64,000 nucleotides of DNA from Collinsella sp. (GCA_018373675.1 JAHAGQ010000008.1:1-64000), one strand, 5' to 3'. Shown: positions 17,038 through 25,606, counted from the stretch's first letter. Numbers and translations are program-made. Notes: generated by a model from the sequence alone, not told the origin.

Positions 17038-18108
17038 CTACACCGGGCACGCCACTGTGGGCAAGCCTCGTCGCTCGTCAAAGCCAAAGACGATATTGGC
17101 GCACTGGACCGCTTGGCCCGCAGCGCCCTTGCACAGATTGTCGATGGCGCCCGTCGCCACCAGCACGCCCGCGCGCTTGTTGAACGCGAGGCCAATCTGG
17201 GCGGCGTTGGTGCCGACGACCGAAGCCGTCTTGGGCTGCTGGCCGGCATCGAGTACGCGCACGAAGGTGCGACCAGCGTAGAACTGCTTGTAATAGTCGA
17301 CGACATCCTCAAGAGCCAGGGAGTCGATGGCCTGCGGCGTGAGCGGCAGCGTCACCGTGGAGAGCAGGCCGCGCTTGAGCGGTGCCAGATGCGGGGTGAA
17401 GACGACGCGATCGGTCAGGCCAAGGATTTGCTCAATCTCGGGCGTGTGGCGATGCTTGCCCACACCGTAGGCCTCCAAGTTCTCGTCAGCGCTGCAAAAA
17501 TGCGTACGAGCGTTGCAGGACTTGCCGGCACCCGTCACACCGCTGATGGCATCAACGATCACAGGGCCGCTCTGGGCAACCCAGCCAGCGCGCACGGCGG
17601 GCGCGGCGGCAAGGCTCGTTGCGGTGGGATAGCAACCGGCGCAGGCGACCAGCACGGGCCTGCCAGCGGCATGGCTGGAAGCAGCGGTCTCTAAGTCCTG
17701 GCAGAACAGCTCGGGCAGGCCGAAAGCGCGGGTCTTGAGCAACTCGGGGCTCGTGTGCTCGGCGGCATACCATGCCTCAAAGACGGACGCGTCGTTCAGG
17801 CGGTAGTCGGCCGAAAGATCAAAGCAGGAAACGCCCGATGCAAGCAGCGCGGGCGCCTGTGCCATGGCAGCCGTGTGCGGCACGGCAAGAAAAACCGCAT
17901 CGCAGCTCTTGAGCTCGGGGGCGTCATGCGTGGTGAAAACCAGATCGCTCACGCCAGCAAAGCTCGGATACACCGCGGACAGCGGCTGGCCGGCATCGGC
18001 GTTGGACGTAATGGCAACAAGTTCAAACTCGGGATGGCCGAGCACGAGGCGAATGAGCTCGGCTCCGGCATATCCAGCCGCGCCGACGATTCCAACCTTC
18101 AATGACAT
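17038..18108 (-). CDS. argC: N-acetyl-gamma-glutamyl-phosphate reductase
   Basis: ArgC reduces N-acetylglutamyl phosphate to the semialdehyde with NADPH. The dinucleotide loop is GIVGAAGYAGAELIRLVL and the catalytic cysteine lies in VACAGCYPTATSLAA. Length 356 aa is normal for this type. AAGGAG lies upstream of the ATG. It is the promoter-proximal gene of argCJBD, and possible ArgR boxes lie 85-125 bases upstream. Confidence 0.94.
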   Translation of the reverse strand: MSLKVGIVGAAGYAGAELIRLVLGHPEFELVAITSNADAGQPLSAVYPSFAGVSDLVFTTHDAPELKSCDAVFLAVPHTAAMAQAPALLASGVSCFDLSADYRLNDASVFEAWYAAEHTSPELLKTRAFGLPELFCQDLETAASSHAAGRPVLVACAGCYPTATSLAAAPAVRAGWVAQSGPVIVDAISGVTGAGKSCNARTHFCSADENLEAYGVGKHRHTPEIEQILGLTDRVVFTPHLAPLKRGLLSTVTLPLTPQAIDSLALEDVVDYYKQFYAGRTFVRVLDAGQQPKTASVVGTNAAQIGLAFNKRAGVLVATGAIDNLCKGAAGQAVQCANIVFGFDERRGLPTVACPV

Positions 18109-18192
18109 ATCAGACTCCTTGTCTGCGATTTATGCACCGATGCGCATTTCGCAGCGGTCGTTATGAAGTGGGTTGAAACTTTAGCACCAAAA

Positions 18193-18231
18193 GATGCATG
18201 AACACGTAAATGGCTTGCATATTCATGCATT
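18193..18231 (-). promoter_or_regulatory. Candidate ArgR operator upstream of argC
   Basis: On the minus strand AATGCATGAATATGCAAG (18214-18231) resembles the Gram-positive ARG box, ATGAAT-A/T-ATTCA. A second half-related site, ACGTGTTCATGCATC, lies at 18193-18207. Two boxes about two helical turns apart ahead of argC suggest repression by arginine. No argR gene is in the window. Confidence 0.5.
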
Positions 18232-18274
18232 GAAACAATCCCGACACATTCGCTTGAAGGAATTGACAAATGGA

Positions 18275-18328
18275 GCGGGCCCCGTATTGACCGGCGCTCC
18301 TAACGGCACCGGGCAATACGGGGCCCGC
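18275..18328. repeat. Nested palindrome downstream of PPOX gene
   Basis: Perfect 15-base arms (18275-18289 and 18314-18328) enclose a second small hairpin with CCGG ends. It lies between the PPOX gene stop and argC. On the minus strand only ATTTG follows, so terminator function is weakly supported. Confidence 0.65.
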
Positions 18329-18365
18329 CCATGCGAAAACCAAGTTGTTAGGATGAGCCAGCCGG

Positions 18366-18776
18366 CTAGAGCTCGACCGGCACCCATTCGTCGTGATTGC
18401 AGATAAAAGCCTCGGGATCCTCGACGCTAAAGAAGACGAGCGTGGGGTCGTTAGGCCCCTCATAGTGCTCGCCCAGGCGCTCTAGATGCTTCCACCCGGC
18501 TTCGCGCATTTCGTCTAAAGCCCGGTCATCCAAGCCGGCACGCCCGCGCAAGATGAGCCAGCCATGGCCCGGCCACCAACTCGTAGCCTCAAAGCGCTGA
18601 TTTTGCAGCAGCTCCTGCCACACATCCTTGGTGCGCGCCGTTACAAACCACAGTTTGCCGTCCTGAATCTGTGCAAACGAGAACGGACGCACATGTGGCT
18701 GTCCGTCCACGCTCGTCGCCAGATACCACGCCGGCACCGACGTCAGATACTCCAAAACCGTATTCAATCCGTCCAC
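18366..18776 (-). CDS. Pyridoxamine 5'-phosphate oxidase family protein
   Basis: A small split-barrel flavin-binding protein (136 aa) of the PPOX superfamily. The pattern VPAWYLATSVDGQPHVRPFSF, then KLWFVTARTKDVWQELLQN (split here: VRPFSFAQIQDGKLWF; TARTKDVWQEL), is typical of F420- or FMN-binding PPOX members of unknown substrate. The C terminus is acidic. It is a paralogue of the gene just upstream (18821-19267), sharing the order IPAWYLATT, RVRPFSF, KLWF and KDVW. A tandem duplication is likely. Function unassigned. Confidence 0.78.
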   Translation of the reverse strand: MDGLNTVLEYLTSVPAWYLATSVDGQPHVRPFSFAQIQDGKLWFVTARTKDVWQELLQNQRFEATSWWPGHGWLILRGRAGLDDRALDEMREAGWKHLERLGEHYEGPNDPTLVFFSVEDPEAFICNHDEWVPVEL

Positions 18777-18820
18777 GTTTCCTCCTGTACTAGCTAGTTT
18801 GGGAACCTGGTTTGTGCGAG

Positions 18821-19267
18821 CTAGAGCTCCAGGCGCTCCTCGCTGCCGTCGATATCACAGAAGCGCGCAGCAATGTTGCGGACCGAAAAGAAAGCAAGGC
18901 GGCCGTCGTTGGCACTCTCGTGTTCCTCGCCAATGCCCACCATGTGCTTAAAACCCGCTTGACGCACCTTGTCGCTCGCAACTGCGTCGTCCTCAAGTGC
19001 GGCTTCGCCGGTCAATACGATCCAACATTCCCCCGGCTTCCAGCCCGAGAGCTCAAACTTGGGATTCGCGCTCAGCTCCGCCCACACATCCTTGTCGCGC
19101 GACGTGCAAAACCACAACTTACCGTCATCGACCATGGCAAACGAAAACGGCCTCACGCGGGGCTGATGCCCGTCGGCCACATCGGTCGTGGCCAGATACC
19201 ACGCCGGAATGCGCCTGAGATACGAACAGGCGCGCTCAAGCTGAGCCGTGCGGTCGTTGTCGGTCAT
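18821..19267 (-). CDS. Pyridoxamine 5'-phosphate oxidase family protein (paralogue)
   Basis: A 148-aa PPOX-fold protein similar to its neighbour: RRIPAWYLATTDVADG, RVRPFSFAMVDDGKLWF and TSRDKDVWAELSANP, followed by GWKPGECWIVLTGEA. Both proteins end in a short acidic stretch after an AFFSV or VFFSV motif. They are probably flavoproteins. The gene is separated from the ECF transporter genes upstream by about 30 bases on the same strand, so shared transcription with the riboflavin importer is possible. That would fit flavin use but is inference. Confidence 0.78.
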   Translation of the reverse strand: MTDNDRTAQLERACSYLRRIPAWYLATTDVADGHQPRVRPFSFAMVDDGKLWFCTSRDKDVWAELSANPKFELSGWKPGECWIVLTGEAALEDDAVASDKVRQAGFKHMVGIGEEHESANDGRLAFFSVRNIAARFCDIDGSEERLEL

Positions 19268-19297
19268 AGGGACCCCTTTCTTGCGCTCGAATCGCGC

Positions 19298-20098
19298 CTA
19301 AACAAGTTGAAGGTTGATGACGATGACGCAGATGAGCAGCAACGCCGTCACCACCGCCGCCAACGCATCGCCGCGGCCAAACGTAAGCGCATGCAGGCGC
19401 GTGCGGCCCTGCTCGCCATGATAGCAGCGTGCATCCATGGCAGCAGACAGCGTCTCGGCATGGCGGAACACGCCGGTGAACAGCGGGATCGCCACACTGC
19501 CGAGCATGCGTACGCCACCGAGCGGACCGCCCGTCACGCGCGCTCCGCGACTTGCCTGCGCATCGGCCGTCTGTTTCATCTCTGTGGCGAACTGCGGCAT
19601 AAAGCGCAACGCGATGCCCATGATCATGCCGAGCTCATGCGCGGGGAGCCCCACGTGTGCAAACGGTGCGAGCAGACGCTCAAAGCCCGCGGTGAGGTCG
19701 AGCGTCGGCGTGGTGAGTGTAATGGCGCTCATGCCGGCCATCATCAACGTCAGACGGCACGCCATAAACGCCGCAGAACGCAGCGAGCCCTCGCTCACCT
19801 GCAAAAAGCCAAGCTGCCACAGGATGCGCCCACTCTGATCGGTAAACAAGTTGAGCACCGCGACCACGACGACGATTGCCAGCAGCGGCGCCATCGACGA
19901 CAGAACGCGACGAACCGGCACCCGAGACACGGCATAGGTCAGCACAACGAAAATTGCGACCGGGACCAGTCCGCGGAAGCCACTGACCGTGAGCGTCGTG
20001 ATCAGAAACACAAAGCCCAAGAGCAACTTGGTTCGCGGGTCCAGGCGGTGGATTGCACTATCGCCGGGATAGTAACTGCCAAACGAAAACGCCTCCAT
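19298..20098 (-). CDS. ecfT: ECF transporter transmembrane subunit EcfT
   Basis: EcfT is the membrane scaffold that couples the two ATPases to a substrate-binding S subunit in energy-coupling-factor importers. The 266-aa protein has IHRLDPRTKLLLGFVFL at the start, several membrane helices, and the coupling-helix signature DAQASRGARVTGG (A-S-R-G type). The stop overlaps nothing downstream; its start overlaps the ecfA stop by one base, indicating tight coupling. It works with the fused ATPase and the RibU-type S subunit upstream. Confidence 0.9.
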   Translation of the reverse strand: MEAFSFGSYYPGDSAIHRLDPRTKLLLGFVFLITTLTVSGFRGLVPVAIFVVLTYAVSRVPVRRVLSSMAPLLAIVVVVAVLNLFTDQSGRILWQLGFLQVSEGSLRSAAFMACRLTLMMAGMSAITLTTPTLDLTAGFERLLAPFAHVGLPAHELGMIMGIALRFMPQFATEMKQTADAQASRGARVTGGPLGGVRMLGSVAIPLFTGVFRHAETLSAAMDARCYHGEQGRTRLHALTFGRGDALAAVVTALLLICVIVINLQLV

Positions 20099-22002
20099 CA
20101 GCAGCCCTCCTCTCGCGCGACCGTCTTGGAATTAGCAATGTCCGCGACGTTAGAAGGACCGCCCGAGCGACCGATTAGCAGGTCCACCAACTCGTCTGCC
20201 AGCGACTCAACCGTATAGAGGCCGTCAAAGCGCAGCGGCACGCCTGCCTTCGCAAGCGCCAGCGCCATGCGCTGGGCAGCGGGAACACCCAAGCCGATTG
20301 ATTTAAGCTCATCCGCATGCGCAAAAACCTGAGCGGGCGTGCCTTCGGCAAACACCGCGCCCTCGTTCATCACGACGATGCGGTCGCAGCAATTGGCCAG
20401 GTCATCCATGCTGTGCGAAACCATGACAACGGTCAGGCCCTCGCGATGGAGTCGATCGATGAGCCCTAAGAAATCCCTGCGCGCAGCCGGGTCGAGCCCC
20501 GCCATGGGTTCATCGAGCACCAGGACTTCGGGCTCCATGGCGAGCACGCCGGCGAATGCCACACGCCGTTGCTGACCGCCCGAAAGCTCAAAGGGACTCT
20601 TGTCGCCGACCGTGGAAAGGTCGAGGCCCACGCGCGAGAGCGACGACTCGACACGACGGTCGACTTCATCTTGCGGCAAGCCAAGGTTGTGCGGACCAAA
20701 CGCCACGTCCTGTGCCACGGTTTCGGCAAACAGCTGACGCTCGGGATATTGAAACACCACGCCGACCTTGGCCTTAACCGCGGCGGCGTCTTTCTTGTTT
20801 GATAGATCGAGCTCCAGCGCGCGAACGGATCCCTCCTGGGGGCGAATCAAACCGTTGAGATGCTGGACCAGCGTCGACTTACCCGAACCGGTATGACCTG
20901 CCAAGCCCAGGAACTCGCCGCGACGCACCGTCAGCGATACATCGCGCAGCGCCCACGGGCTGCTGGGGTCGTTTCCCCAAAGGGCTTGTTTGTTCGATTT
21001 GCCCGCAGTGGCCGAGCGCTTGTGCCAGCGGTGGCGCTCGCGCGGACTGAGCGAATAACTGTACGAAACATGGGATAGTTCGATGACGGGCTCCGACGCG
21101 TTGTCCTCGTTGTCTACCGGAACAGTGCCGTCAGCGATTTCCAACTGGGATGCGGAAGACTGTCCCGCGGTGTCTGCCCCACTTCGCTCGGCATAAGCCT
21201 GCGCAATCTCAGCGACCATATCCACCTCGCGCACCTGCGCATGAACAGGCACACCCTTCGTACGAAGCGCCATGCCCAGACGACACGACTCCGGCATATC
21301 CAGGTTGAGCTGCGCAAGCACATCCGCCCGCGTCAAAATTTCCTCGGGCGTACCGAGCATGGCAACGTGCCCCGCCCGAAACACCGCGACACGATCGGCC
21401 TCGGCGGCTTCTTCCATAAAGTGCGTAATCATCACGATGGTCATACCGCGAGCGTGCAACGCGCGGCAAGCCTTCATGAGGCCCTTACGTCCACGCGGAT
21501 CGAGCATCGAGGAAGCCTCGTCCAAAATGAGAACGCGCGGTTCCATGGCAAGCACGCCGGCAAGCGCCACGCGTTGCTTTTGGCCACCCGAAAGCGCATG
21601 GGTCTCGTGGCGCTCAAAGCCCACCAGGCCCACGCCCTTCAGCGCCTCGCGTACGCGCTGCGCAATTTGTGCCGATGGCACGCCAAGGTTTTCGGGACCG
21701 AACGCAACGTCATCTTCGACAAGCGTTGCCACCAGCTGATCATCGGGATTCTGGAACACCATGCCCGCGGTCGAACGAATGTCGTAGACCAGCTCGGGGT
21801 CGGACGCATCCATGCCGTTGATGCGTACCGTGCCCGCATCGGGCTGCAACAGTGCATTCAGATGCTTGGCAAACGTCGACTTGCCCGACCCATTGTCACC
21901 GAGGATGCAGAAAAACTCCCCGTCCTCGATGTTCAGATCGACACCGTCGAGTGCCGACACGGCACCGTCATAGCTAAAGGAAACGCCCCGACACTCAATC
22001 AT
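20098..22002 (-). CDS. ecfA: Fused ECF ATPase EcfA1-EcfA2
   Basis: Two ABC ATPase domains in one 634-aa chain power vitamin uptake. The first has Walker A GDNGSGKST at residues 35-43, signature LSGGQKQRVAL and Walker B VLILDEASSMLDP. The second begins near residue 350 with Walker A GHTGSGKST, signature LSGGQQRRVAF and Walker B VLVLDEPMAGLDP. A linker of about 90 residues, rich in Ser, Glu and basic residues, joins them. In most bacteria these are two proteins; the fusion is seen in some actinobacteria. It overlaps ribU by four bases. Confidence 0.92.
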   Translation of the reverse strand: MIECRGVSFSYDGAVSALDGVDLNIEDGEFFCILGDNGSGKSTFAKHLNALLQPDAGTVRINGMDASDPELVYDIRSTAGMVFQNPDDQLVATLVEDDVAFGPENLGVPSAQIAQRVREALKGVGLVGFERHETHALSGGQKQRVALAGVLAMEPRVLILDEASSMLDPRGRKGLMKACRALHARGMTIVMITHFMEEAAEADRVAVFRAGHVAMLGTPEEILTRADVLAQLNLDMPESCRLGMALRTKGVPVHAQVREVDMVAEIAQAYAERSGADTAGQSSASQLEIADGTVPVDNEDNASEPVIELSHVSYSYSLSPRERHRWHKRSATAGKSNKQALWGNDPSSPWALRDVSLTVRRGEFLGLAGHTGSGKSTLVQHLNGLIRPQEGSVRALELDLSNKKDAAAVKAKVGVVFQYPERQLFAETVAQDVAFGPHNLGLPQDEVDRRVESSLSRVGLDLSTVGDKSPFELSGGQQRRVAFAGVLAMEPEVLVLDEPMAGLDPAARRDFLGLIDRLHREGLTVVMVSHSMDDLANCCDRIVVMNEGAVFAEGTPAQVFAHADELKSIGLGVPAAQRMALALAKAGVPLRFDGLYTVESLADELVDLLIGRSGGPSNVADIANSKTVAREEGC

Positions 22003-22589
22003 GCGCGGCCTTTGACCTGGTCCTTTTTAGGCGTGATGAGGTTGGAGACTGCTTTATACACCACCAGCGTCAACACCGAGTTAAGCACGGTCTTGATAAG
22101 GTTGAACGGCAGGACGGCGGGAATCATGAGCGGGGCGATCACATCGACCGAGCCATACCAGAACCAAACGCCAATGGTAAGGTTCGCGACCATGGACAGC
22201 ACCGTAGCGGCAATGACGCCGAGCACCAGACCAATCACGGCACCCTTATAGGTGTGCATCTTCTGGTAGACGATAGCCGCGGGCAGAATGTAGCCCAGCG
22301 TGGCAACCAGGTTCATAAGCGCGCCGACCCAGTCACCCGTGGTGAGCGCATGGATAACGATCGCCATGGCGGCAACAGCAGTGCCGGCACCGGGGCCATA
22401 TGCAAACCCGCACACCATCGCCGGCACCAGCGACGGGTCATAGGTCAAAAACGGCGCCGAAGGAAGGATAGGCAGCTGCACGTACATAAACAGGGCGCCC
22501 AAGGCGCACATCAACGCCATGGTAACGAGCTGTTTGGTGCTCCACCTATTCGTGTTCTCAAAATGGATATGCTGCGACTGTTCAGACAT
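21999..22589 (-). CDS. ribU: Riboflavin ECF transporter S component (RibU-type)
   Basis: The S component binds the vitamin in the membrane and docks onto EcfT. The protein has five or six hydrophobic helices, starting MALMCALGALFMYVQLP and including TYDPSLVPAMVCGFAYGP, a segment typical of RibU. Assignment to riboflavin rests mainly on the FMN riboswitch directly upstream. I choose the ATG at MSEQSQHIH (196 aa) because AGG precedes it; an in-frame ATG seven codons earlier lies within the riboswitch 3' end. Together with ecfA and ecfT it forms a complete importer. Confidence 0.9.
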   Translation of the reverse strand: MSEQSQHIHFENTNRWSTKQLVTMALMCALGALFMYVQLPILPSAPFLTYDPSLVPAMVCGFAYGPGAGTAVAAMAIVIHALTTGDWVGALMNLVATLGYILPAAIVYQKMHTYKGAVIGLVLGVIAATVLSMVANLTIGVWFWYGSVDVIAPLMIPAVLPFNLIKTVLNSVLTLVVYKAVSNLITPKKDQVKGRA

Positions 22590-22604
22590 AAGATCACCTG
22601 CCTC

Positions 22605-22785
22605 TTTCATCCGGACTCTAACCGTTGGTACTGGGATCTCACCAGTTCAGCCGGCATGCGAACCAACGCACACACGGGTCGCGGACTCATCGGCTCGGCC
22701 GCAGGCGTCTCGCCTGCACCACGGCGCCCCTTTGGCACCGCCCGATTTACCGCCAGTGGGGAATTTCACCCCGCCCTGAAACAGC
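22605..22785 (-). ncRNA. FMN riboswitch (RFN element)
   Basis: The minus strand carries the conserved RFN core: AGGGCGGGGTGAAATTCCCC, then ACTGGCGGT, a variable GC-rich arm, and the closing GAACTGGTGAGATCCCAGTACC...ACGGTTAGAGTCCGGATG segments (given here in pieces). Its 3' end lies about 15 bases before the ribU start, so it may act by hiding the ribosome site. I see no terminator between it and the start. It should repress ribU-ecfA-ecfT when FMN is plentiful. Confidence 0.95.
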
Positions 22786-22792
22786 AATTGCA

Positions 22793-22820
22793 AGTGTAGC
22801 ACCAGTAGGCTTTCGCGCAA
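22793..22820 (-). promoter_or_regulatory. Candidate promoter of the FMN riboswitch transcript
   Basis: On the minus strand TTGCGC (22815-22820) and TACACT (22793-22798) are 16 bases apart, just upstream of the riboswitch 5' end. Confidence 0.5.
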
Positions 22821-22987
22821 GTATGCCATGGGTAATTTATGGCGGGGACCAGTTACCGCAACAACCACGTTCCCCACCCGTCCCAAAGTAACGCGCCTTT
22901 CGCGGCAAAGCCGCGAAACAGCGACCGGGACACGTATCCCCATCAGCCACGATCTCCGCCCACGCCGACCTCAAGGCCGTAAACGCA

Positions 22988-23132
22988 GGGAATCCGGGGG
23001 CGGGACGGGGACTTCTCTCCGGAATATTCCGCAGGACGCAAAGAGGCTCCGCAGCGCGAAGCGCGATGCGGAGCCTCTTTGCATGTCCGAGGACGTTCCG
23101 GAGAGAAGTCCCCGTCCCGCCCCCGGATTCCC
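22988..23132. repeat. Large nested palindrome downstream of groEL
   Basis: Perfect 37-base arms (22988-23024 and 23096-23132) enclose a second perfect 16-base stem (23038-23053 and 23067-23082) with a GCGC-GAA-GCGC tip. The arms contain GGGGCGGGACGGGG. It sits 27 bases past the groEL stop. No reading frame is evident. The rest of the 22821-23158 gap shows nothing else I recognise, apart from a small GC-rich hairpin near 22905. Confidence 0.85.
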
Positions 23133-23158
23133 GGTGGGAGTTCTAGACCTTGTCGGCC

Positions 23159-24796
23159 TTAGTACATACCGCCGCCCTGCTGACCAGCGGTAGCAGCAGC
23201 GATAGCGTCCTCAAGCTGAGTGTTCTTGGGGACATCGGAGACGGTAGCCTCGGTGATGAGGATCAGGCTGGCGACAGAAGCAGCGTTCTGCAGGGTGACG
23301 CGGCTGACCTTGACGGGGTCGAGGACGCCCATCTCGATCATGTCGCCCCACTCGCCGTTGGCAGAGTTGAGACCCTGGCCGGCAGGCAGCTCGGCAACCT
23401 TGTCGACCACGACAGCGCCCTCAAAACCAGCGTTCTTGGCGATGGTAGCGACCGGAGCGGTCAGAGCCTTCTTGACGATATCGACGCCGATCTTCTCCTC
23501 GGGGTCGTCGATCTCGACAGCATCGAGCGCAGGAGCAGCGTCCATGAAGGCGACGCCGCCACCGGCGACAATGCCCTCCTCGACAGCAGCGCGGGTAGCC
23601 TGCAGGGCGTCCTCGACGCGATGCTTGATCTCCTTGAGCTCAGACTCGGTAGCAGCGCCGACCTTGATGACGGCAACGCCACCGGAGAGCTTGGCCAGGC
23701 GCTCCTGGAGCTTCTCACGGTCGAAGTCAGAGGTGGTGTTCTCCATCTCACCCTTGATCTGAGCGATACGGGCGTCGATGGCCTCCTTGGAGCCAGCGCC
23801 GCCGACGACGACGGTGTTGTCCTTGGAGATGGTGACGGACTTAGCGGTACCGAGCATATCGGCGGTGATGTCAGCGACCTTCACGCCCAGCTCGTCCAGG
23901 GCAGCCTGGCCACCGGTGAGGACGGCGATGTCCTCGAGGATGCGCTTGCGGCGATCGCCGTAGCCCGGGGCCTTGACGGCGCAGACGTTGAGGGCGCCAC
24001 GGATCTTGTTGAGGACCAGGGTAGGCAGAGCCTCGCCGTCGATGTCCTCAGCGATGATGAGCAGGCCACGGCCAGCGCGCTGGACAGCCTCGAGAACGGG
24101 CATGATGTCTTGAACGCTGGAAATCTTCTGGTCGGTGATGAGGATGTACGGATCCTTCATCACGGCCTCCATGCGGTCGTTATCCGTGACGAAGTAAGCG
24201 GAGACATAGCCCTTGTCGAACTGCATGCCCTCGACGGTGTCGATGGTGATGTCGAACGTCTGGGAATCCTCGACGGTGATGACGCCGTCCTTGCCCACGA
24301 CCTCCATGGCCTCGGCGATCTTCTCGCCGACCTCGGGGTCACCGGCGGAGATGGTACCGACGGAAGCGATCTGCTCCTTGGTCTCGACCGGCTTGGCCTG
24401 CTTCTTCATCTCGGCGACGGCGGCGTTGACGGCCTTGTCGATGCCGCGACGGATGGCCAGCGGGTTGGCGCCAGCGGCGACGTTGCGCAGACCGTCGTTG
24501 ACGATGGCCTGAGCGAGCAGGGTTGCGGTGGTGGTGCCGTCACCCACGGTGTCGTTGGTCTTGGTGGCAACCTCCTTCACCAGCTGAGCGCCCATGTTCT
24601 CGATGTTGTCCTCGAGCTCGATCTCCTTGGCGACGGAAACGCCGTCGTTGGTGATGGTCGGGGCACCGAACGTGCGCTGCAGCGCAACGTAGCGACCCTT
24701 GGGGCCCATGGTGACGGTAACGGCGTCGGCCAGAGTGTTGACGCCCTTGGCAAGCTTAGCGCGGGCATCGGTGTTGAACGTAATGTTCTTTGCCAT
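23159..24796 (-). CDS. groL: Chaperonin GroEL
   Basis: The 60-kDa chaperonin subunit, forming the double ring that folds proteins with GroES. The 545-aa sequence contains MAKNITFNTDARAKL at the start, the ATP-binding GPKGRYVALQR and VGDGTTTATLLAQAI segments, and ends in a short Gly/Met tail, GGGMY. Length is normal. It is about 95 bases downstream of groES in the same orientation and is presumably transcribed with it. I see no CIRCE or HAIR operator between or before the genes. Confidence 0.97.
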   Translation of the reverse strand: MAKNITFNTDARAKLAKGVNTLADAVTVTMGPKGRYVALQRTFGAPTITNDGVSVAKEIELEDNIENMGAQLVKEVATKTNDTVGDGTTTATLLAQAIVNDGLRNVAAGANPLAIRRGIDKAVNAAVAEMKKQAKPVETKEQIASVGTISAGDPEVGEKIAEAMEVVGKDGVITVEDSQTFDITIDTVEGMQFDKGYVSAYFVTDNDRMEAVMKDPYILITDQKISSVQDIMPVLEAVQRAGRGLLIIAEDIDGEALPTLVLNKIRGALNVCAVKAPGYGDRRKRILEDIAVLTGGQAALDELGVKVADITADMLGTAKSVTISKDNTVVVGGAGSKEAIDARIAQIKGEMENTTSDFDREKLQERLAKLSGGVAVIKVGAATESELKEIKHRVEDALQATRAAVEEGIVAGGGVAFMDAAPALDAVEIDDPEEKIGVDIVKKALTAPVATIAKNAGFEGAVVVDKVAELPAGQGLNSANGEWGDMIEMGVLDPVKVSRVTLQNAASVASLILITEATVSDVPKNTQLEDAIAAATAGQQGGGMY

Positions 24797-24892
24797 GGTA
24801 GGTAATCCTCCAAAAGAAATGTGACTCGCGTCGCCGCTTCCGAGTCCTGTGCGGCGGGCGCGTTCAAAGACGAATCAGAGATTCTGACGAGA

Positions 24893-25186
24893 CTAGGCCT
24901 CGACGACGGCGTAGATGTCGTCGGCGCGCATCAGCAGATACTTCTCGCCGTCGACCTTGACCTCGTTGCCACCGAACTTACCGTAGATGACAACGTCACC
25001 GACCTTGACGTCCATGGGGATGCGCTCACCCTTGTCGTTGACCTTGCCGGCGCCAACGGCAACGATGGTGCCACGCTGCGGCTTCTCCTGAGCGTTGCTG
25101 GCGATATACAGACCAGAAGCGGTCTTCTGCTCGGCCTCGTCGGGCTTGACCAGAACACGATCTGCAAGCGGCTTCAAAGACGACAT
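24893..25186 (-). CDS. groS: Co-chaperonin GroES
   Basis: The 97-aa lid of the GroEL chamber. Typical segments are LKPLADRVLVKPDEAEQKT, the mobile loop KTASGLYIASNAQEK, GTIVAVGAGK and VGDVVIYGKFGG. AGGAGGAG precedes the ATG. The 500-base region upstream carries a very large nested palindrome and a second smaller one instead of a standard heat-shock operator. Confidence 0.97.
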   Translation of the reverse strand: MSSLKPLADRVLVKPDEAEQKTASGLYIASNAQEKPQRGTIVAVGAGKVNDKGERIPMDVKVGDVVIYGKFGGNEVKVDGEKYLLMRADDIYAVVEA

Positions 25187-25323
25187 GCTTGTCTCCTCCT
25201 TTTTGGGCCGCGCGGTTATACCACGCGAATTAACCCTTTTTGTTTGCGTACGCGTTGAATGGTACCCACGAATGGCGGGTTATACAACACAGAGTCAAAA
25301 AATCTTATTTTTTGGCACTTAGA

Positions 25324-25534
25324 TTTTCTGAATGCCGGGGGATAACTTAGCAGTGGCTCCCGTGTGGCTCCGGAGGGGCGGGGCATAAGGTTTCCTGCTC
25401 GGGCAGTCCTGCTCGCACGAAGGCCACATTAAGTGGCCTTCGGCTCGTGCGGAACTCGCGATAAACCTTATGCCCCGCCCCTCCGGAGCCACACGGGAGG
25501 CAGGTTAACTAATTCGAGCCCGGCATTCAGAAAA
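25324..25534. repeat. Large nested palindrome upstream of groES
   Basis: Three nested arm pairs are visible. The outer pair is 16 bases (25324-25339 and 25519-25534). The middle pair is 37 bases and perfect (25357-25393 and 25463-25499), containing GGAGGGGCGGGGCATAAGG. The inner pair is AAGGCCAC/GTGGCCTT with GCACG/CGTGC outside it (25415-25450). It mirrors the nested palindrome past groEL in design and in 37-base arm length, but the arm sequences differ. Confidence 0.85.
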
Positions 25535-25606
25535 GTCAGTACAGCAAAATGGCGATGCGAATGGAATGCACAAGATAGGGGCACGTTGTTGGGACGCGCT
25601 CTTTTA

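Noticed and set aside
25187..25330. CIRCE or HAIR heat-shock operator ahead of groES
   Set aside because: I looked for TTAGCACTC-N9-GAGTGCTAA and CTTGAGT-N7-ACTCAAG on both strands and found neither. Two GTATAACC tracts are present but do not form a known operator.
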